A stretch of DNA of 64,000 nucleotides from Paenibacillus tyrphae (lineage in GTDB: Bacteria; Bacillota; Bacilli; Paenibacillales; NBRC-103111): positions 124,001 to 188,000 of the forward strand of contig NZ_JAMZAW010000015.1 of assembly GCF_024158745.1 (NCBI RefSeq), given 5' to 3'. The translations under genes were made by a program, and so were the position numbers. The notes below the pieces were generated by a model that made no database searches, was not told where the DNA came from, and saw nothing but the letters and a program-made list of their open reading frames with translations. Shown here piece after piece: positions 56,453 to 64,000 of the stretch (its first letter is position 1; the number at the start of each line of letters is the position of its first letter).

Positions 56453-57734
56453 GCTGGTCCCCTTCTTTCTTCAAGCGAATTTCGATTGCCCGCGCATGCG
56501 CGTCCAGCCCTTCGTGACGGGCCAGCGTTACAATTTTCTCCCCGTCGCGCAGCAGCGCTTCCTTGCTGTAATAGATGACGCTTGATTTTTTCAGAAAATC
56601 GTCGACGTTCAGCGGCGACGAGAACCGTGCCGTTCCATTCGTCGGCAGCACGTGGTTCGGTCCCGCAAAATAGTCCCCTACCGGCTCCGAGCTATAAGGC
56701 CCGAGGAAAATCGCCCCGGCGTTCTCGATCCGGCTCAAATAATCGAACGGCTCGCGCACGATGATTTCCAGATGTTCCGGCGCCAGCCGGTTCACGGCAC
56801 GGACGCCTTCCTCAAGGCTGTTCACGGTCAAAATCGCGCCGTAATCGCGAATCGATTGCGCGGCGATGTCGCGGCGCGGCAGCTCGCTCAACTGGCGGTC
56901 CACCTCCAGGCGGACCGCTTCGGCCAGCTCCCGCGACGGCGTGACGAGAATGGCGGACGCCATCTCGTCGTGCTCGGCCTGCGACAGCAGGTCCGCTGCC
57001 ACATAGGCGGCGTCCGCCGTCTCGTCCGCCAGAACGACGATCTCGCTCGGCCCGGCAATGCTGTCGATGTCCACCGCGCCGAACACGCTGCGCTTCGCCA
57101 GCGCGACGTAGATGTTGCCGGGGCCGACGATTTTGTCCGCCGCCGGAATCGACTCCGTCCCGTACGCCAGCGCAGCTACCGCCTGCGCGCCGCCGACGCG
57201 GTAGATTTCGCGCACGCCCGCTTCCGCGGCCGCGACGAGGATGTGCGGGTTGATGCCCTCCACCCCGGCCGTAGCCGGAGGCGTCACCATCACGATTTCG
57301 GGTACGCCCGCGACCTGTGCCGGGATCGCGTTCATCAGCACCGACGACGGATACGCCGCCTTGCCGCCGGGCACATACAGCCCAACCCGGCGCAGCGGAC
57401 GGATCACTTGGCCAAGAATGCTGCCGTCGGCTTGCAGATCCATCCACGAATTGCGCATTTGCTTCTCATGGAAGCGGCGAACGTTTGCCGCCGCTTCGCG
57501 CAGTGCTGCCAGGAAGTTCTCGTCCACGTGTGCATAGGCGGCTTCGATCTCCTCCTGCGTGACGCGCAGCTCTCCTATCTTGACGCCGTCAAACTGCTGC
57601 GCGAACTTGCGCAGCGCGGCGTCCCCGTCCCGGCGCACCTCTTCGATGATGCGCTTTACGCTTTCGTTTTGCTCGGGCGTGCCGTATTCGACCTCCCGCT
57701 GCAGCGAAAATTCCGATGCGGGCATTACTCTCAT
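56445..57734 (-). CDS. hisD: histidinol dehydrogenase
   Basis: ATG 57732-57734 after AAAGGAGG. 429 residues. [61 protein letters not shown], and [13 protein letters not shown] contain the zinc and catalytic residues. It oxidises histidinol to histidine with two NAD. Confidence 0.97.
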   Translation of the reverse strand: MRVMPASEFSLQREVEYGTPEQNESVKRIIEEVRRDGDAALRKFAQQFDGVKIGELRVTQEEIEAAYAHVDENFLAALREAAANVRRFHEKQMRNSWMDLQADGSILGQVIRPLRRVGLYVPGGKAAYPSSVLMNAIPAQVAGVPEIVMVTPPATAGVEGINPHILVAAAEAGVREIYRVGGAQAVAALAYGTESIPAADKIVGPGNIYVALAKRSVFGAVDIDSIAGPSEIVVLADETADAAYVAADLLSQAEHDEMASAILVTPSRELAEAVRLEVDRQLSELPRRDIAAQSIRDYGAILTVNSLEEGVRAVNRLAPEHLEIIVREPFDYLSRIENAGAIFLGPYSSEPVGDYFAGPNHVLPTNGTARFSSPLNVDDFLKKSSVIYYSKEALLRDGEKIVTLARHEGLDAHARAIEIRLKKEGDQRG

Positions 57735-57802
57735 GACCGCAGCCTCCTTTGATGTATGCGAATTTCTTTTCTATTCTTCCGGCTATACAGCCAGCTATGA
57801 GG

Positions 57803-58444
57803 CTATACCTTTGCCGTCACCGCGGCAATGACCGGCTGCAGCCGGTCGCAGAGCGCCTGAATGGCGTCGTTCTTCATCCGGTAGCTGACGCGGTTGGCAA
57901 TGAGCCGGCTCGTAATCGCAAAAATCTGCTCATGCTCCGCCAGCCCGTTTTCCCGGATCGTGCTGCCGGTCTCCACCATATCGACGATCCGGTCGGCCAG
58001 ACCGATCAGCGGGGCTAGCTCGATCGAGCCATTCAGCTTGATGACCTCCACCTGCTGTCCCTGCTCCCGAAAATACTGTGAGGCCACGTTCGGATATTTC
58101 GTCGCCACCCGCGGGTTCAGCACCGGCTGCCAATCCGGCAGCCCGATGACGGACATGCGGCAGCGCGCAATCCCGAGATCAAGCAGCTCGTATACGTCCC
58201 GGTTCTCTTCCATCAGCACGTCTTTGCCGACAACGCCGATATCCGCCACGCCGTATTCCACGTAAGTCGGCACATCGACCGGCTTCGCCATAATGAATTC
58301 CATCCGCGCCTCCGGAACGGCGATAATCAGCTTGCGCGAATCGTCCGTCTCCTCCGGGATGGCGAGCCCCGCTTCGCGGAACAGCTTGGAAGCCTGTTTA
58401 TAAATACGCCCTTTGGGCATTGCCACCTTCAATAAGTCCTGCAT
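57803..58444 (-). CDS. hisG: ATP phosphoribosyltransferase, short form
   Basis: ATG 58442-58444 ([22 protein letters not shown]) after AAGGAGG. 213 residues, the short form lacking the regulatory domain, therefore dependent on HisZ encoded just upstream. Motifs: [22 protein letters not shown], and [15 protein letters not shown] (PRPP loop). First committed step of histidine synthesis. Confidence 0.97.
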   Translation of the reverse strand: MQDLLKVAMPKGRIYKQASKLFREAGLAIPEETDDSRKLIIAVPEARMEFIMAKPVDVPTYVEYGVADIGVVGKDVLMEENRDVYELLDLGIARCRMSVIGLPDWQPVLNPRVATKYPNVASQYFREQGQQVEVIKLNGSIELAPLIGLADRIVDMVETGSTIRENGLAEHEQIFAITSRLIANRVSYRMKNDAIQALCDRLQPVIAAVTAKV

Positions 58445-58457
58445 GCGCTGCCCCTCC

Positions 58458-59663
58458 TTACTCCGTAAACGATATGATGTCGCAATAGCGGGAGCCATGC
58501 ACTTGCAGTACGCCGTCTGCTTGCCGAACCGCATTCAGCCCTTGTTGTCCGTCCGCCAGAAGACGCGTCTCCGCAATAAAGCCTTCTCGCGAGCGGTACT
58601 CCCTTGCCTTAGCCAAGGCTGCCGCCCGATGACGCTCCGTGTAGACGATCAGCACGCGCTGCGGGGCTTCTTCCGTTTTGCTTTTGCCGATCACTTCCAA
58701 GATCCGGTTCGTCTTCAGCCCGAAGCCCGTCGCCGGCGCCGGACGCCCGAACTGCGCCAGCAGGTTGTCGTACCGTCCCCCGCTGCATACGGGAAAGCCA
58801 AGGTCCGCAGCGTAGCCTTCGAACGTCATCCCCGTATAGTACGAGAAATCGCCGATCATCGTCAGATCGATCAGCACATGATCGCTGACGCCATAGGATT
58901 CGAGCACGTCCCAGATTTCGCACAGATGCGCAATGGCATGCTGGGCGACGGGATCCTTCGTTACCTGCCGCGCCTGCTTGCAAATCTCCTGTCCCCCGCG
59001 CAGCCGGAGAATGCCTTCCAGCTCCTGCTGCACTTCGCTAGGAAGGCCCAGCGACTTGATGGTCTCCCGGTAACCGACGTGATCGCGGCTGAGCAAGCAT
59101 GCCTTCAGCGCGGTCTGTGCGTCCTGACGCTGCTGCAGCGTCTCTTGGAACAAGCCGTTAAGGAAGCCCACGTGGCCTAGGGCGATCTTGAACTGCTGCA
59201 CACCGGCCGCCTGCAAGCAAGCGATGGCCAAGGCGATTACCTCGGCATCGGCTTCGCTGGAAGCATCGCCTATAAGCTCCACGCCCGTCTGAAAAAACTC
59301 CGCATCCCGTCCCGCCTCGGCTTCGAACGCCCGAAATACGTTCGCTTGATACGAAAGCCGCAGCGGGAACGGATGCTCCTTGAGCAGCGAGGAGGCAACC
59401 CGGGCGATCGGCGCCGTCATATCGGAACGCATCACAAGCGTCGTGCCGTTCCGGTCCAGCAGCTTGAACAGCTTTTTGTCCTCCGTCGAGCTGGCCACCC
59501 CAACGGTATCGTAATACTCAAGAGTAGGAGTAATAATTTCTCTATATCCCCAGCGCTCCATGCACTGCATGACTTTATATTCGATGCGGCGGAGCTTGGC
59601 CGCCGCTTCGGGGAGGTAATCTTTTACGCCTGTCGGCTTTTCAAATACCTTAGGTTTGGACAC
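58458..59663 (-). CDS. hisZ: ATP phosphoribosyltransferase regulatory subunit HisZ
   Basis: I take GTG 59661-59663 ([25 protein letters not shown]), six bases after AGGGTGAAG; a GTG three codons upstream (59672) is the alternative. About 401 residues with the fold of histidyl-tRNA synthetase: [45 protein letters not shown] (motif 2 like), and [13 protein letters not shown]. It lacks the anticodon-binding domain. It forms the hetero-octamer with HisG and confers feedback by histidine. First gene of the operon. Confidence 0.95.
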   Translation of the reverse strand: MSKPKVFEKPTGVKDYLPEAAAKLRRIEYKVMQCMERWGYREIITPTLEYYDTVGVASSTEDKKLFKLLDRNGTTLVMRSDMTAPIARVASSLLKEHPFPLRLSYQANVFRAFEAEAGRDAEFFQTGVELIGDASSEADAEVIALAIACLQAAGVQQFKIALGHVGFLNGLFQETLQQRQDAQTALKACLLSRDHVGYRETIKSLGLPSEVQQELEGILRLRGGQEICKQARQVTKDPVAQHAIAHLCEIWDVLESYGVSDHVLIDLTMIGDFSYYTGMTFEGYAADLGFPVCSGGRYDNLLAQFGRPAPATGFGLKTNRILEVIGKSKTEEAPQRVLIVYTERHRAAALAKAREYRSREGFIAETRLLADGQQGLNAVRQADGVLQVHGSRYCDIISFTE

Positions 59664-59787
59664 CGTCTTCACCCTGCTATCTTTAATTTTGCTTTAGTGC
59701 GCTACCATACTACCAAAATAAAGAATGTAATCGTAAGTTTATCACGGAAATGCTTGATTCGTCAATGATCCGATTGCATGGAGCCGG

Positions 59788-59816
59788 TTGCGCGAATAAA
59801 GACAAGAGCATATAAT
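59788..59816 (+). promoter_or_regulatory. promoter of the antitoxin RNA
   Basis: TTGCGC (59788-59793), 17-base spacer, TATAAT (59811-59816), reading towards the 3' end of the toxin gene on the other strand. Confidence 0.75.
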
Positions 59817-59822
59817 AACAAT

Positions 59823-59949
59823 ACAAGGGAGCAACGGCGGCTACCGTTCTCCCTAGGTACAATAACCGCTTCAAAGGCGGTTGGCTGAATAAGGAATGAT
59901 CGTGAAATAGACCGTATTCCCTGTGTGATGGGCGGTCTATTTCTTTTTG
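59823..59949 (+). ncRNA. probable type I antitoxin RNA
   Basis: A transcript of about 125 bases is predicted from the promoter at 59788-59816 to the terminator at 59904-59949. Its 3' end is complementary to the last codons and 3' part of the toxin mRNA, since the toxin stop (59937-59939) lies inside the terminator stem. It contains no credible ORF, but an internal hairpin ACCGC/GCGGT near 59865-59880. The convergent 3'-overlap layout matches txpA/RatA-type systems. Confidence 0.65.
59904..59949 (+). terminator. terminator of the antitoxin RNA, overlapping the toxin stop
   Basis: GAAATAGACCG (59904-59914) pairs perfectly with CGGTCTATTTC (59933-59943), then TTTTTG. The right arm includes the toxin's stop codon on the other strand. 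Confidence 0.85.
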
Positions 59950-60050
59950 TTTTGGATAAGAGCGACGATGATGTTAACTACCAGCGTGAGCAGTGCAACA
60001 AGCAGCATCCCGAAGCCGATCATTAAAGTCAGCGTGTCCTTAACCTCCAC
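59937..60050 (-). CDS. putative holin-like type I toxin, 37-39 aa
   Basis: A frame too short for ordinary ORF lists. It encodes (M)PVEVKDTLTLMIGFGMLLVA and LLTLVVNIIVALIQNKKK, the pattern of the holin-like toxin family (TxpA/BsrG-like: short N-terminal part, LMIxFG, one membrane helix, a KK-rich tail). I place the start at GTG 60048-60050, eight bases after GGGAGG; ATG 60054-60056 is too near that site but possible. A CTCCC-GGAA-GGGAG hairpin (60060-60073) covers the ribosome binding site. Overexpression of such peptides damages the membrane; the antisense RNA on the plus strand would neutralise it. Confidence 0.8.
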   Translation of the reverse strand: MEVKDTLTLMIGFGMLLVALLTLVVNIIVALIQNKKK

Positions 60051-60116
60051 AGGCATCACCTCCCTTCCGGGAGATTAGCCGACCGCCCTTGCAAGCCTTT
60101 TTATTGTACAAGCCGT

Positions 60117-60145
60117 ATTATAGAACATAATGTTAACTTTTGCAA
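60117..60145 (-). promoter_or_regulatory. promoter of the holin-like toxin
   Basis: TTGCAA (60140-60145), 17-base spacer, TATAAT (60117-60122) on the minus strand; about 55 bases of leader follow, ending in the hairpin that covers the ribosome binding site. Confidence 0.75.
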
Positions 60146-60179
60146 AATATTAAATTCGCAATTTCTAAAACGTGCAGAC

Positions 60180-60686
60180 TCATTTATGCTTCTCGGTCAA
60201 GCGCACATCCTCCCGGATCACCCGAAGCGGATTCCCCGCTACAAAACTGTACGGCGCGACATCCTTATGCACGACCGAGCCCGCGCCCACGACCGCATGA
60301 TCGCCAATCGTTACCCCAGGCAAAATCGTCGTATTCGCTCCGATCATTACATGAGAGCCGATCTTCACTCGCCCGAGCCGATATTCTTTGATCAAATACT
60401 CATGCGTCAAAATCGTCGAATTGTAGCCGATAATCGTATTGTCTCCGACCTCGATCTTCTCCGGAAAAAACACATCCACCATCACCATCAACGCAAAGGA
60501 GGCATGCTCCCCTACCTTCATCCCGAGCACGTGGCGGTAGATCCACCGTTTCATCGGCAAGGAGGGCGCATACCTGGAAATTTGGATAAAAATAAAATTG
60601 CGGACCGCCTTGAAACGGCTGATCGTCTTATATACCTGCCACAGCGAGTTCGGCCCTTCCACCGGATATTTGTCCGTGTTTCTCAA
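60180..60686 (-). CDS. left-handed beta-helix (hexapeptide) acyltransferase, YvoF-like
   Basis: TTG 60684-60686 overlaps the region of the ppaX stop, after GAGGGGAAG. 168 residues with many hexapeptide turns (VGDNTIIGYNSTI, VKIGSHVMIGANTTILPGVTIGDHAVVGAGSVV) and a terminal NPLRVIREDVRL, as in O-acetyltransferases of the LacA/NodL type. Placed as yvoF downstream of ppaX in B. subtilis. The acceptor is unknown. Confidence 0.9.
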   Translation of the reverse strand: MRNTDKYPVEGPNSLWQVYKTISRFKAVRNFIFIQISRYAPSLPMKRWIYRHVLGMKVGEHASFALMVMVDVFFPEKIEVGDNTIIGYNSTILTHEYLIKEYRLGRVKIGSHVMIGANTTILPGVTIGDHAVVGAGSVVHKDVAPYSFVAGNPLRVIREDVRLTEKHK

Positions 60687-60689
60687 GCG

Positions 60690-61337
60690 CTACTTCCCCT
60701 CGATTCCGACAATCGGCACAATATCGCGCATATCCTGAATGATATGGGTCGGGTTGTACTGTTTCAAATATTCAGTCCCTTTCAGAGACCAAGCGACCGC
60801 CACCGACGGAATGCCTGCATTATGCGCCGCTTCGATATCATAATGGCTGTCTCCGACCATCAGCGCGGACGAGAGGTCGCCGCCGAGCTCCTGGACCGCT
60901 TTGTGAATCCCTTCCGGATCCGGCTTCGCTTTCCCGACGTCGTCCACCGTGACGATCGTGCCGAAGTAGTCGTACAGCCCCGTCAGCTTCAGTCCCATTT
61001 CCGTCGTCTGCCGGATTTTGCTTGTCACCACGCCCAGCTTCACGCCGGCGGCATGGAGCTGGGCCAGCGTCTCGCGCACATTGGGAAATTCCCGCACCAG
61101 CTCGTCATGATGCGCAATGTTGAACGCCCGGTACTTTTGTACCAAATCGTCCACCTGCTCCCGTCCGGAAAAGAACACCATCTGCTCGATCAACGGCCGT
61201 CCCATGTTCGGAACAATGTGTTCCCGGGTTACCGGCTCTGCGGTGATTCCCTCAAACGTATGCAAGAACGACTGAATAATCAGCTCGTTCGTATCGACAA
61301 TCGTTCCGTCCAGATCAAATAACACAGTTTGTATCAT
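60690..61337 (-). CDS. ppaX: pyrophosphatase PpaX
   Basis: ATG 61335-61337 after AAAGGAG. 215 residues of the HAD superfamily: FDLDGTIVDTNEL (nucleophile Asp), VTSKIRQTTEMGL, KPDPEG, VGDSHYDIEAAHNAG. In B. subtilis PpaX hydrolyses the pyrophosphate made when HPrK dephosphorylates HPr(Ser-P). Operon context with hprK and lgt supports this exact role. Confidence 0.95.
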   Translation of the reverse strand: MIQTVLFDLDGTIVDTNELIIQSFLHTFEGITAEPVTREHIVPNMGRPLIEQMVFFSGREQVDDLVQKYRAFNIAHHDELVREFPNVRETLAQLHAAGVKLGVVTSKIRQTTEMGLKLTGLYDYFGTIVTVDDVGKAKPDPEGIHKAVQELGGDLSSALMVGDSHYDIEAAHNAGIPSVAVAWSLKGTEYLKQYNPTHIIQDMRDIVPIVGIEGK

Positions 61338-61341
61338 GCTG

Positions 61342-62337
61342 CTACTCCTTTGTCTTTACGTCTGCTTCCTTGCTGCCATCCGGCCGAGTCTCTGTACCAC
61401 CGGCTTCGCCCGTTCCCTCCGGCGCTTGTCCGATCCGTACAATCGGATCGCTATAACGCTCCGAAGCAGCGCCCGTCCGGCGGCGAACGATGATCAGCGC
61501 AATCGCGGCCAGCACGATCAGCACCGCCAAAAGCTGCGAAATCCGCACATTGCCTCCGTAGGTCATGAATCCGGGCTCGAAGCCGAAAGCTTTCATCGGC
61601 GACCACATGCCGTTCATCAGCGCGGCCAGCCAGCTTGGTCCCGTAAAATCGAGACTGTCCGTCCGCAGGCCCTCCACGAAAAACCGCCCGATCGAATACC
61701 AGATGAAGTAACTGAAGAAGAGCTCTCCCGCCCGCAAAAACGAACGCCGCCGCAGCACGAACAGCAGGAGGAGCCCTACGACGTTCCATAGCGACTCATA
61801 TAAAAACGTCGGATGATAGTATTGGCCCTCAATAAGCATTTGATTGACGAGCCAATCCGGCAGATGCAGGTTGTTCCTGAGGAACGATTCCGCTACCGGC
61901 CCGCCGTGCGCTTCCTGATTAATGAAGTTGCCCCAACGCCCGATCGCTTGTCCGATGATTAGGCCCGGCGCGCAAATATCGGCAATGCGCCAGAACGAAT
62001 AGCCTTTCCGCCGCACGTAAATGACTGCCGCGATAATGGCGCCGATTAACGCTCCGTAGATGGCAATACCGCCTTCCCAAACGGCAAACACTTTCCACAG
62101 ATTATCTTGGTAGTCCTCCCATTTGAAAGCGACATAGTAAATTCTTGCGCCAACGATCGCCGACGGCACCCCGATCAGCACCAGATCCATGAAGAAGTCC
62201 GGGGACATGCGGAATCGTTTGCCTTCTCGAATCGCGAGCAGCAAACCGACCAGCGCCGCCGTCCCTAAGATGATGCCGTACCAACGGACGCTTAACGGAC
62301 CGATGGCAAAAGCAATCGGATTAATCGCGAGAAACAT
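61342..62337 (-). CDS. lgt: prolipoprotein diacylglyceryl transferase
   Basis: ATG 62335-62337 after AAGGAAGGAG. 331 residues with seven membrane helices and the Lgt signature GRWGNFINQEAHGG; also HPTFLYESLWN. It adds diacylglycerol to the lipobox cysteine of prolipoproteins. The tail after about residue 295 is longer than usual and acidic/hydrophilic (TGEAGGTETRPDGSKEADV), probably disordered. Confidence 0.96.
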   Translation of the reverse strand: MFLAINPIAFAIGPLSVRWYGIILGTAALVGLLLAIREGKRFRMSPDFFMDLVLIGVPSAIVGARIYYVAFKWEDYQDNLWKVFAVWEGGIAIYGALIGAIIAAVIYVRRKGYSFWRIADICAPGLIIGQAIGRWGNFINQEAHGGPVAESFLRNNLHLPDWLVNQMLIEGQYYHPTFLYESLWNVVGLLLLFVLRRRSFLRAGELFFSYFIWYSIGRFFVEGLRTDSLDFTGPSWLAALMNGMWSPMKAFGFEPGFMTYGGNVRISQLLAVLIVLAAIALIIVRRRTGAASERYSDPIVRIGQAPEGTGEAGGTETRPDGSKEADVKTKE

Positions 62338-62393
62338 GCTTGTGCTCCTTCCTTATGCCAAAAATTGTCCACCCCTCAAATCGGGGCTTCCCT

Positions 62394-63332
62394 TTACAAA
62401 TCGTCCATGTCCTCGGCCAGCGACTCGGTCAATTTATTCGTAAACTGCAGGGCAGCGTTATAGCCCATCCGTTTCAAGCGGTAGTTCATCGCTGCAACTT
62501 CAATAATAACCGCCAAGTTTCGTCCCGGCCGAACCGGAATCGTCACGAGCGGGATATTCGTATCGATAATCTGGGTCGTTTCCTCGTCCAGCCCGAGCCG
62601 GTCATACTGCTTGTCCTGCTGCCATGTCTCCAGCTTGACGACCACCGATATTTTCTTCTCGGTACGCACCGCACCGGCGCCGAACAGCGTCATAACGTTA
62701 ATAATCCCGATGCCGCGGATTTCAAGCAGGTGCCGGATTAATTCGGGCGCGTTGCCAATCAGCTGATGGTCGGCCGTTTGACGGATTTCCACCGCATCGT
62801 CCGCGATCAGCCGGTGTCCCCGCTTTACCAGTTCCAATGCGGTTTCGCTTTTGCCGATACCGCTGGACCCGGAAATCAGCATGCCGATACCGTATACATC
62901 AACCAGTACCCCATGAATCGTCGTCGTAGGGGCAAGCCGGTTTTCCAGAAAGTTCGTTACGCGGCTGGCCAAAATCGTCGTCGCCATCGCCGTCCGAACG
63001 ACCGTGATCTGATGGTCGTTGGCCGCGGCCAGCAGCTCGATCGGCGCGTCCATCCCGCGGCTGATAATAATGCAAGGTGTCTCCTCCGGCGCGCACAGCC
63101 GGTGCATCCGGTCCATCCGCTCCTCCGACGACAACCCGTCGAAGAACGTCAGCTCCGTTTTGCCGAGAATTTGGACCCGGTCCGTCGGATGGAATTCGTA
63201 GTATCCAGCCATCTCAAGCCCGGGACGGTACAAATCCGCCGTGACGATCGGACGCTTTAGTCCCTCTTCGCCGCAAATAATTTCCAGATGGAACTCTCTC
63301 ACCAAATCCGATACTTTCACTTTTTTCGGCAT
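62394..63332 (-). CDS. hprK: HPr kinase/phosphorylase
   Basis: ATG 63330-63332 after AAAAGGAG. 312 residues: N-terminal domain (about 1-130), Walker [10 protein letters not shown], catalytic [10 protein letters not shown], and the C-terminal signature [20 protein letters not shown]. It phosphorylates or dephosphorylates Ser46 of HPr-type proteins in response to ATP, fructose-1,6-bisphosphate and phosphate, and so controls carbon catabolite repression. First gene of hprK-lgt-ppaX-yvoF. Confidence 0.97.
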   Translation of the reverse strand: MPKKVKVSDLVREFHLEIICGEEGLKRPIVTADLYRPGLEMAGYYEFHPTDRVQILGKTELTFFDGLSSEERMDRMHRLCAPEETPCIIISRGMDAPIELLAAANDHQITVVRTAMATTILASRVTNFLENRLAPTTTIHGVLVDVYGIGMLISGSSGIGKSETALELVKRGHRLIADDAVEIRQTADHQLIGNAPELIRHLLEIRGIGIINVMTLFGAGAVRTEKKISVVVKLETWQQDKQYDRLGLDEETTQIIDTNIPLVTIPVRPGRNLAVIIEVAAMNYRLKRMGYNAALQFTNKLTESLAEDMDDL

Positions 63333-63365
63333 CGTGATCTTTCTCCTTTTTATCCCAATATCCTC

Positions 63366-63394
63366 ATCCTAAAGGAATCAGTTGCATAAATCAA
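63366..63394 (-). promoter_or_regulatory. promoter of the hprK operon
   Basis: TTGATT (63389-63394), 17-base spacer and TAGGAT (63366-63371) on the minus strand, about 34 bases ahead of the hprK start. The -35 overlaps the stop of the LysR-type gene. Confidence 0.5.
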
Positions 63395-64000
63395 CCGGAA
63401 GAGGCCGTGCGAAGCCCTCTCACCTGCTGGACGAACCGGTCCAGCGCAAGCGTCCCTGCCCGCTCCTCGCCTTGAATCAGGGACAACAAACGGGTTAGTC
63501 GCTGGCCGCGAATGCGGAGCTCCTTCAGCTCCTCCGTCGCAAGCATCCGTCCTACGGTCCAGCGCGACAGTACGGCAATGCCGAGTCCGGCCGCAACCGT
63601 CTCCTTGACACCTTGTGTACTGCTCAGCACGTAAGCCCGCTGCACCCGCAGTCCCCATTCGCGGATCAGCCGGTCGCTATAGGCCCGGGTACCGGAGCCG
63701 ACCTCGCGGAAAATCCAGACTTGATCCTGCAATGCCTCCGGCGTCACTTCCCGGTACGCCGCAAGCGGATGGCCCGCCGGAACGGCCACGATCATCTCGT
63801 CCTCCATGAACGTTTCCGAGCGAATCCCCGGCCGCTGCAGCTCTCCTTCGACCAGCCCGACCTCCAGTTCGTGCGCCTGCACGAGCCGCTCGATTTCATC
63901 CGTATTGCCGACGGTGACCTGTACCTCTACGCCCGGATATAGCCGTGCATAGCTCGCCAGCAGCTTGGGCAGAAGAAACTCTCCGATCGTGAAGCTTGCC
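63391..64000 (-). CDS. LysR-family regulator, C-terminal part (5' end outside window)
   Basis: The frame is open to the right edge, so about 203 C-terminal residues are seen: ASFTIGEFLLPKLLASYARLYPGV at the window edge, then VTVGNTDEIERLVQAHELEVGLVEG and VKETVAAGLGIAVLSRWTV. This is the effector domain of the CysL/YwfK-like LysR group. The DNA-binding HTH lies outside. Its target cannot be told; the next gene downstream on the same strand is hprK, from its own promoter. Confidence 0.92.
   Translation of the reverse strand, partial: ASFTIGEFLLPKLLASYARLYPGVEVQVTVGNTDEIERLVQAHELEVGLVEGELQRPGIRSETFMEDEMIVAVPAGHPLAAYREVTPEALQDQVWIFREVGSGTRAYSDRLIREWGLRVQRAYVLSSTQGVKETVAAGLGIAVLSRWTVGRMLATEELKELRIRGQRLTRLLSLIQGEERAGTLALDRFVQQVRGLRTASSG

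Noticed and set aside
59673-59787. T-box or attenuator leader of the histidine operon
   Set aside because: I find no AGGGTGG-type T-box sequence, no specifier hairpin and no terminator before hisZ; only weak promoter-like hexamers.

Overview
This is a chromosomal segment of a Gram-positive, spore-former-type Bacillota, most likely Paenibacillus or a close relative. I infer this from the strong AGGAGG-type ribosome binding sites with frequent GTG/TTG starts, three secreted proteins with copper-amine-oxidase-N (stalk) domains, and the gene families. The right 37 kb also follows the Bacillus subtilis order closely: hprK-lgt-ppaX-yvoF, his operon, trxB, rapZ-yvcK-whiA-crh, clpP, cggR-gap-pgk-tpi-gpmI-eno, secG, carboxylesterase, rnr, smpB, ssrA. 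No rRNA, complete insertion sequence, prophage or CRISPR array is visible.

Left part (1-26.4 kb) is accessory and mixed in orientation. It holds a truncated SPFH protein; a secreted stalk protein; a compact plus-strand cassette of two paralogous GNAT-like proteins around an ABC exporter with a C-terminal cyclic-nucleotide-binding domain, ending in a 35-residue peptide gene; a SUFU protein; a retropepsin-like protease pair; a Crp/Fnr regulator whose 3' end carries a near-perfect palindrome at the class II activator position of the next promoter; the adaA-ogt alkylation repair pair; ferritin; a trypsin-like protease; ankyrin, GNAT, SRPBCC and DJ-1 genes; a 794-residue double isoprenyl-synthase protein; and a TetR locus with three matching operators and a decayed quinone reductase. 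A DUF4261 gene and a VWA/stalk protein follow.

The conserved block starts at ssrA (minus, 26.6-27.0 kb). Partial copies of the ssrA 3' end at 26.4 and 23.9 kb suggest that mobile elements once integrated there. From 27 to 64 kb nearly all genes are on the minus strand: trans-translation and RNA decay (smpB, rnr), SecG, the full lower glycolytic operon under CggR, tRNA-Arg(CCG), clpP with a CtsR box, a PKD/stalk protein, the crh/whiA/yvcK/rapZ cluster, glucokinase, trxB with a TPR gene, a complete ten-gene histidine operon ending in hisJ and prs, a type I toxin-antitoxin locus absent from simple ORF lists, the hprK operon, and a LysR regulator cut by the window end.

Functionally the right side joins carbon-flux sensing (HPrK, HPr-like protein, YvcK, CggR, glucokinase, PpaX) with histidine/PRPP synthesis. 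The non-coding part is rich: three large hairpin elements share a CTCTACGG motif but have unrelated stems, and a tandem two-copy hairpin repeat lies between glcK and trxB.
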